This document shows positions 4,587 to 6,077 of a stretch of 6,077 nucleotides of DNA, piece by piece. Origin of the DNA: CAYMRB01 sp964392615 (GTDB taxonomy: Bacteria > Planctomycetota > UBA8108); the NCBI GenBank assembly GCA_964392615.1, contig CAYMRB010000537.1, positions 1 through 6,077 on the forward strand, in the 5' to 3' direction. Positions within the stretch are counted from its first letter, which is position 1; the number at the start of each line of letters is the position of its first letter. Under the pieces are notes generated by a model. The model searched no databases. It saw only the letters and a program-made list of their open reading frames with translations, and had not been told where the DNA came from. The position numbers and the translations under genes are program-made.

Positions 4587-6077
4587 ATGATCGCCCTCGT
4601 CCGAGTCGTTTTCGTCGCAGCCGTCGTCCTCGCGACCACGTCAACCCACGCGCACGTACCGCGCTACATGGTCGGCACGCGGTCGATCGTGACGTTCTAC
4701 GAGGACCGCATCGAGCTCGTCTTCGACCTCAGCTATCGCGGTCTGTGGGCTCAGGCCGAGATGCTCGGCATGGACACGGACCGCGACTCGGTCGTGTCGG
4801 AAGAGGAAGCGAACGCGTACCTCGAGCGGCAGTGGCGTCGCAAGCTCCTGAAGCGCGGCGAGAAGGGTCAACGCATCACGCATCCCGCGCTGCGCTGCAA
4901 GATCGACGGTCAGGACGTCGCGCTCGAGCTCATCAAGTCGGAGCACGAGCAAGTCGTCGGCGAGGTGTTTCCGACCCCGTTCGCGCTCTACTACACGGTG
5001 ATCATGAAGGCGCCGGGCGGCGCCTTCCGTCCCGGTGAGCCCCACGAGCTCGAGGTCGTCGACGAGGTCATCCTCGGCGAGACGCCGGGAAAACCGCGCC
5101 TCAGCCTGCCATTCCGCGGCCACGGCAACGAACCGACGAAGTACCGGTTGCGACCCGAGTTCGTCGTCCCCGGACCGGATCAAGTGCTGGTGGACGGCAT
5201 CGGCGAGGTGTACTTCGCCGAACACGACCGCTTCCTCGTGCGATTCGAGTTCATCGAGCGCGGTGAGGGCGATCCGCCCACGGTCGACATGACGGTGCCG
5301 AAGACCGCGACCGCATCGCCCGCCGACCCGGCGCCACCACCCGAGACCACGCCCACGCTGAAACCCAAGCTCGCCGAAAAGGACGACGAAACCCCGCCCG
5401 AAGACGCGAGCACGGCGAACGAGCGCATCGACGGATCGGCCGACACCGAGAGTGGCAAGACGGACGCCGCGACGACCACGATCGCGCCGAAGCCGTCCCC
5501 TGCGCAGACCGACGGCGATGCGACGTGGGAGGAGGACGCATCCGAGTTCTTCACGTCGTTCCTGCAGAACGCCGACGAGCTCGGCGGCTGGACCATCCTC
5601 GGCTATCTCTTGCTCGCGCTCGCGTACGGCGCCGGGCACGCGTTCACGCCGGGCCACGGCAAGACGATGGTCGCCGCGTACCTGATCGGCAGCCGCGGGC
5701 GCGTCCGCGATGCGGTCGTCCTCGGAGTGACGACGACCATCACGCACACCGCCGCAGTCTACGCGGTCGGCATCGCGGCGCTGTGGATCAGCTACCGCTT
5801 CGCGGTCTCGAACCAGGCCGTCGCGAACCGCGTGACGGTGTGCATGGCGCTCGTGTCGGGACTGTTGCTCGTCGTGATGGGATTGACGATCTTCTTCCGC
5901 CGCGCGCGAGGCATCCAGGGCGGCCATTCGCACGGGCCGGGAAGCCACACGCACGGCCACGGGCACGGGTACTCCGACTCCGACTCCGACTCCGACTCCG
6001 CCTCCGCCTCCGCCACCGCCACCGCCACCGACACCGACACCGACACCGCCACCGACACCGCCAGCCAGACCGACCCC
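4587..6077 (+). CDS. NicO/RcnA-family nickel/cobalt transporter with periplasmic EF-hand domain (3' end cut off)
   Basis: The frame is open for 497 codons to the right edge. Residues 1-22 form a signal peptide (hydrophobic core then THA), so the mature protein should begin at H23 (HVPRY). A periplasmic beta-rich domain covers about 23-235 and contains a canonical EF-hand loop, DTDRDSVVSEEE (63-74). A disordered linker rich in Pro, Thr, Asp and Glu spans about 236-325. Three membrane helices follow: about 335-354, 375-401 and 416-437. The signature HAFTPGHGKTMVAAYL (351-366) and THTAAV (386-391) match E. coli RcnA (recalled HGLEPGHSKTMMAAF and SHTAVV), where the His residues help move Ni/Co. 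A His-rich stretch (six His, 447-460) follows helix 3, as in RcnA, then the S/T-D/A repeat. The remaining helices lie outside the window. Start ATG 4587 is fixed by the signal peptide. Nickel versus cobalt, and import versus export, cannot be told from sequence. Confidence 0.9.
   Translation, partial: MIALVRVVFVAAVVLATTSTHAHVPRYMVGTRSIVTFYEDRIELVFDLSYRGLWAQAEMLGMDTDRDSVVSEEEANAYLERQWRRKLLKRGEKGQRITHPALRCKIDGQDVALELIKSEHEQVVGEVFPTPFALYYTVIMKAPGGAFRPGEPHELEVVDEVILGETPGKPRLSLPFRGHGNEPTKYRLRPEFVVPGPDQVLVDGIGEVYFAEHDRFLVRFEFIERGEGDPPTVDMTVPKTATASPADPAPPPETTPTLKPKLAEKDDETPPEDASTANERIDGSADTESGKTDAATTTIAPKPSPAQTDGDATWEEDASEFFTSFLQNADELGGWTILGYLLLALAYGAGHAFTPGHGKTMVAAYLIGSRGRVRDAVVLGVTTTITHTAAVYAVGIAALWISYRFAVSNQAVANRVTVCMALVSGLLLVVMGLTIFFRRARGIQGGHSHGPGSHTHGHGHGYSDSDSDSDSASASATATATDTDTDTATDTASQTDP
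5973..6062 (+). repeat. Hexanucleotide tandem repeat, 15 units of (T/A)CCG(A/C)C inside the transporter gene
   Basis: Fifteen consecutive 6-bp units run without interruption: TCCGAC x4, TCCGCC x3, ACCGCC x2, ACCGAC x3, then ACCGCC, ACCGAC and ACCGCC. They are in frame and encode (Ser/Thr)-(Asp/Ala) dipeptides from residue 463, straight after the His-rich loop. A degenerate unit (AGCCAG) and one more ACCGAC follow to 6074. Gain or loss of units changes loop length by two residues without a frameshift. Blocks of identical units suggest growth by slippage followed by point changes. The tract may extend past the window edge. Confidence 0.9.

Noticed and set aside
4641..5966. Minus-strand open frame of 441 codons
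   Set aside because: It is antisense to the NicO/RcnA-like gene, whose signal peptide and transport signature are convincing. The frame has low-complexity Arg/Asp/Val composition and no domain.
5792..6058. Minus-strand frame encoding Val-Ser, Val-Ala, Glu-Ala and Glu-Ser dipeptide repeats
   Set aside because: It is the reverse reading of the hexanucleotide tract in the transporter gene, not a separate repeat protein.
5973..6062. CRISPR-like array
   Set aside because: The units are 6 bp, directly adjacent without spacers and in frame within a coding sequence, so it is a simple tandem repeat.

Overview
This is a GC-rich bacterial chromosomal window with four protein-coding genes in two divergent blocks. 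I saw no tRNA, rRNA, CRISPR array, insertion sequence or prophage signal. The best lineage clue is the minus-strand gene at 604-1983, a TPR protein ending in two RNA polymerase alpha-subunit C-terminal-like domains. From memory, this architecture is typical of Planctomycetes and relatives. High GC, weak or missing Shine-Dalgarno sites and non-ATG starts fit that but do not prove it.

Left block (minus strand): the TPR/alpha-CTD gene (604-1983) is followed after 33 bp by ruvA (1-570, GTG start, last residues beyond the left edge). They read as one transcript from a strong sigma70-type promoter at 2086-2114 (TTGACA, 17-bp spacer, TATCTT). Its leader is about 96 nt and contains a GC-only hairpin/palindrome.

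Centre (plus strand): a complete UvrD/PcrA-type superfamily 1 DNA helicase (2225-4501) has every helicase motif, an acidic linker and the C-terminal Tudor-like domain. It is divergent from the ruvA block, so two DNA repair/recombination genes flank a shared regulatory region of about 240 bp (1984-2224).

Right block (plus strand): after an 85-bp gap, a perfect TATAAT lies 8 nt before the ATG of a NicO/RcnA-family nickel/cobalt transporter (4587 to beyond the right edge). It has a signal peptide, a periplasmic domain with a canonical EF-hand loop, a long Pro/Thr/Asp/Glu linker, the first three membrane helices with the HAxxPGHGK signature, and a His-rich loop. That loop runs into 15 hexanucleotide repeats encoding (S/T)(D/A) dipeptides. 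The window ends just after this tract.

RuvA and PcrA share the theme of DNA repair and recombination. The alpha-CTD protein may be a transcription-linked regulator, but its role is unknown. The metal transporter looks like a separate transcription unit. I see no strong case for a wholly new multi-gene system. The best leads are the double alpha-CTD protein with its promoter and ruvA linkage, the apparently leaderless transporter promoter, and the repeat-bearing metal-binding loop.
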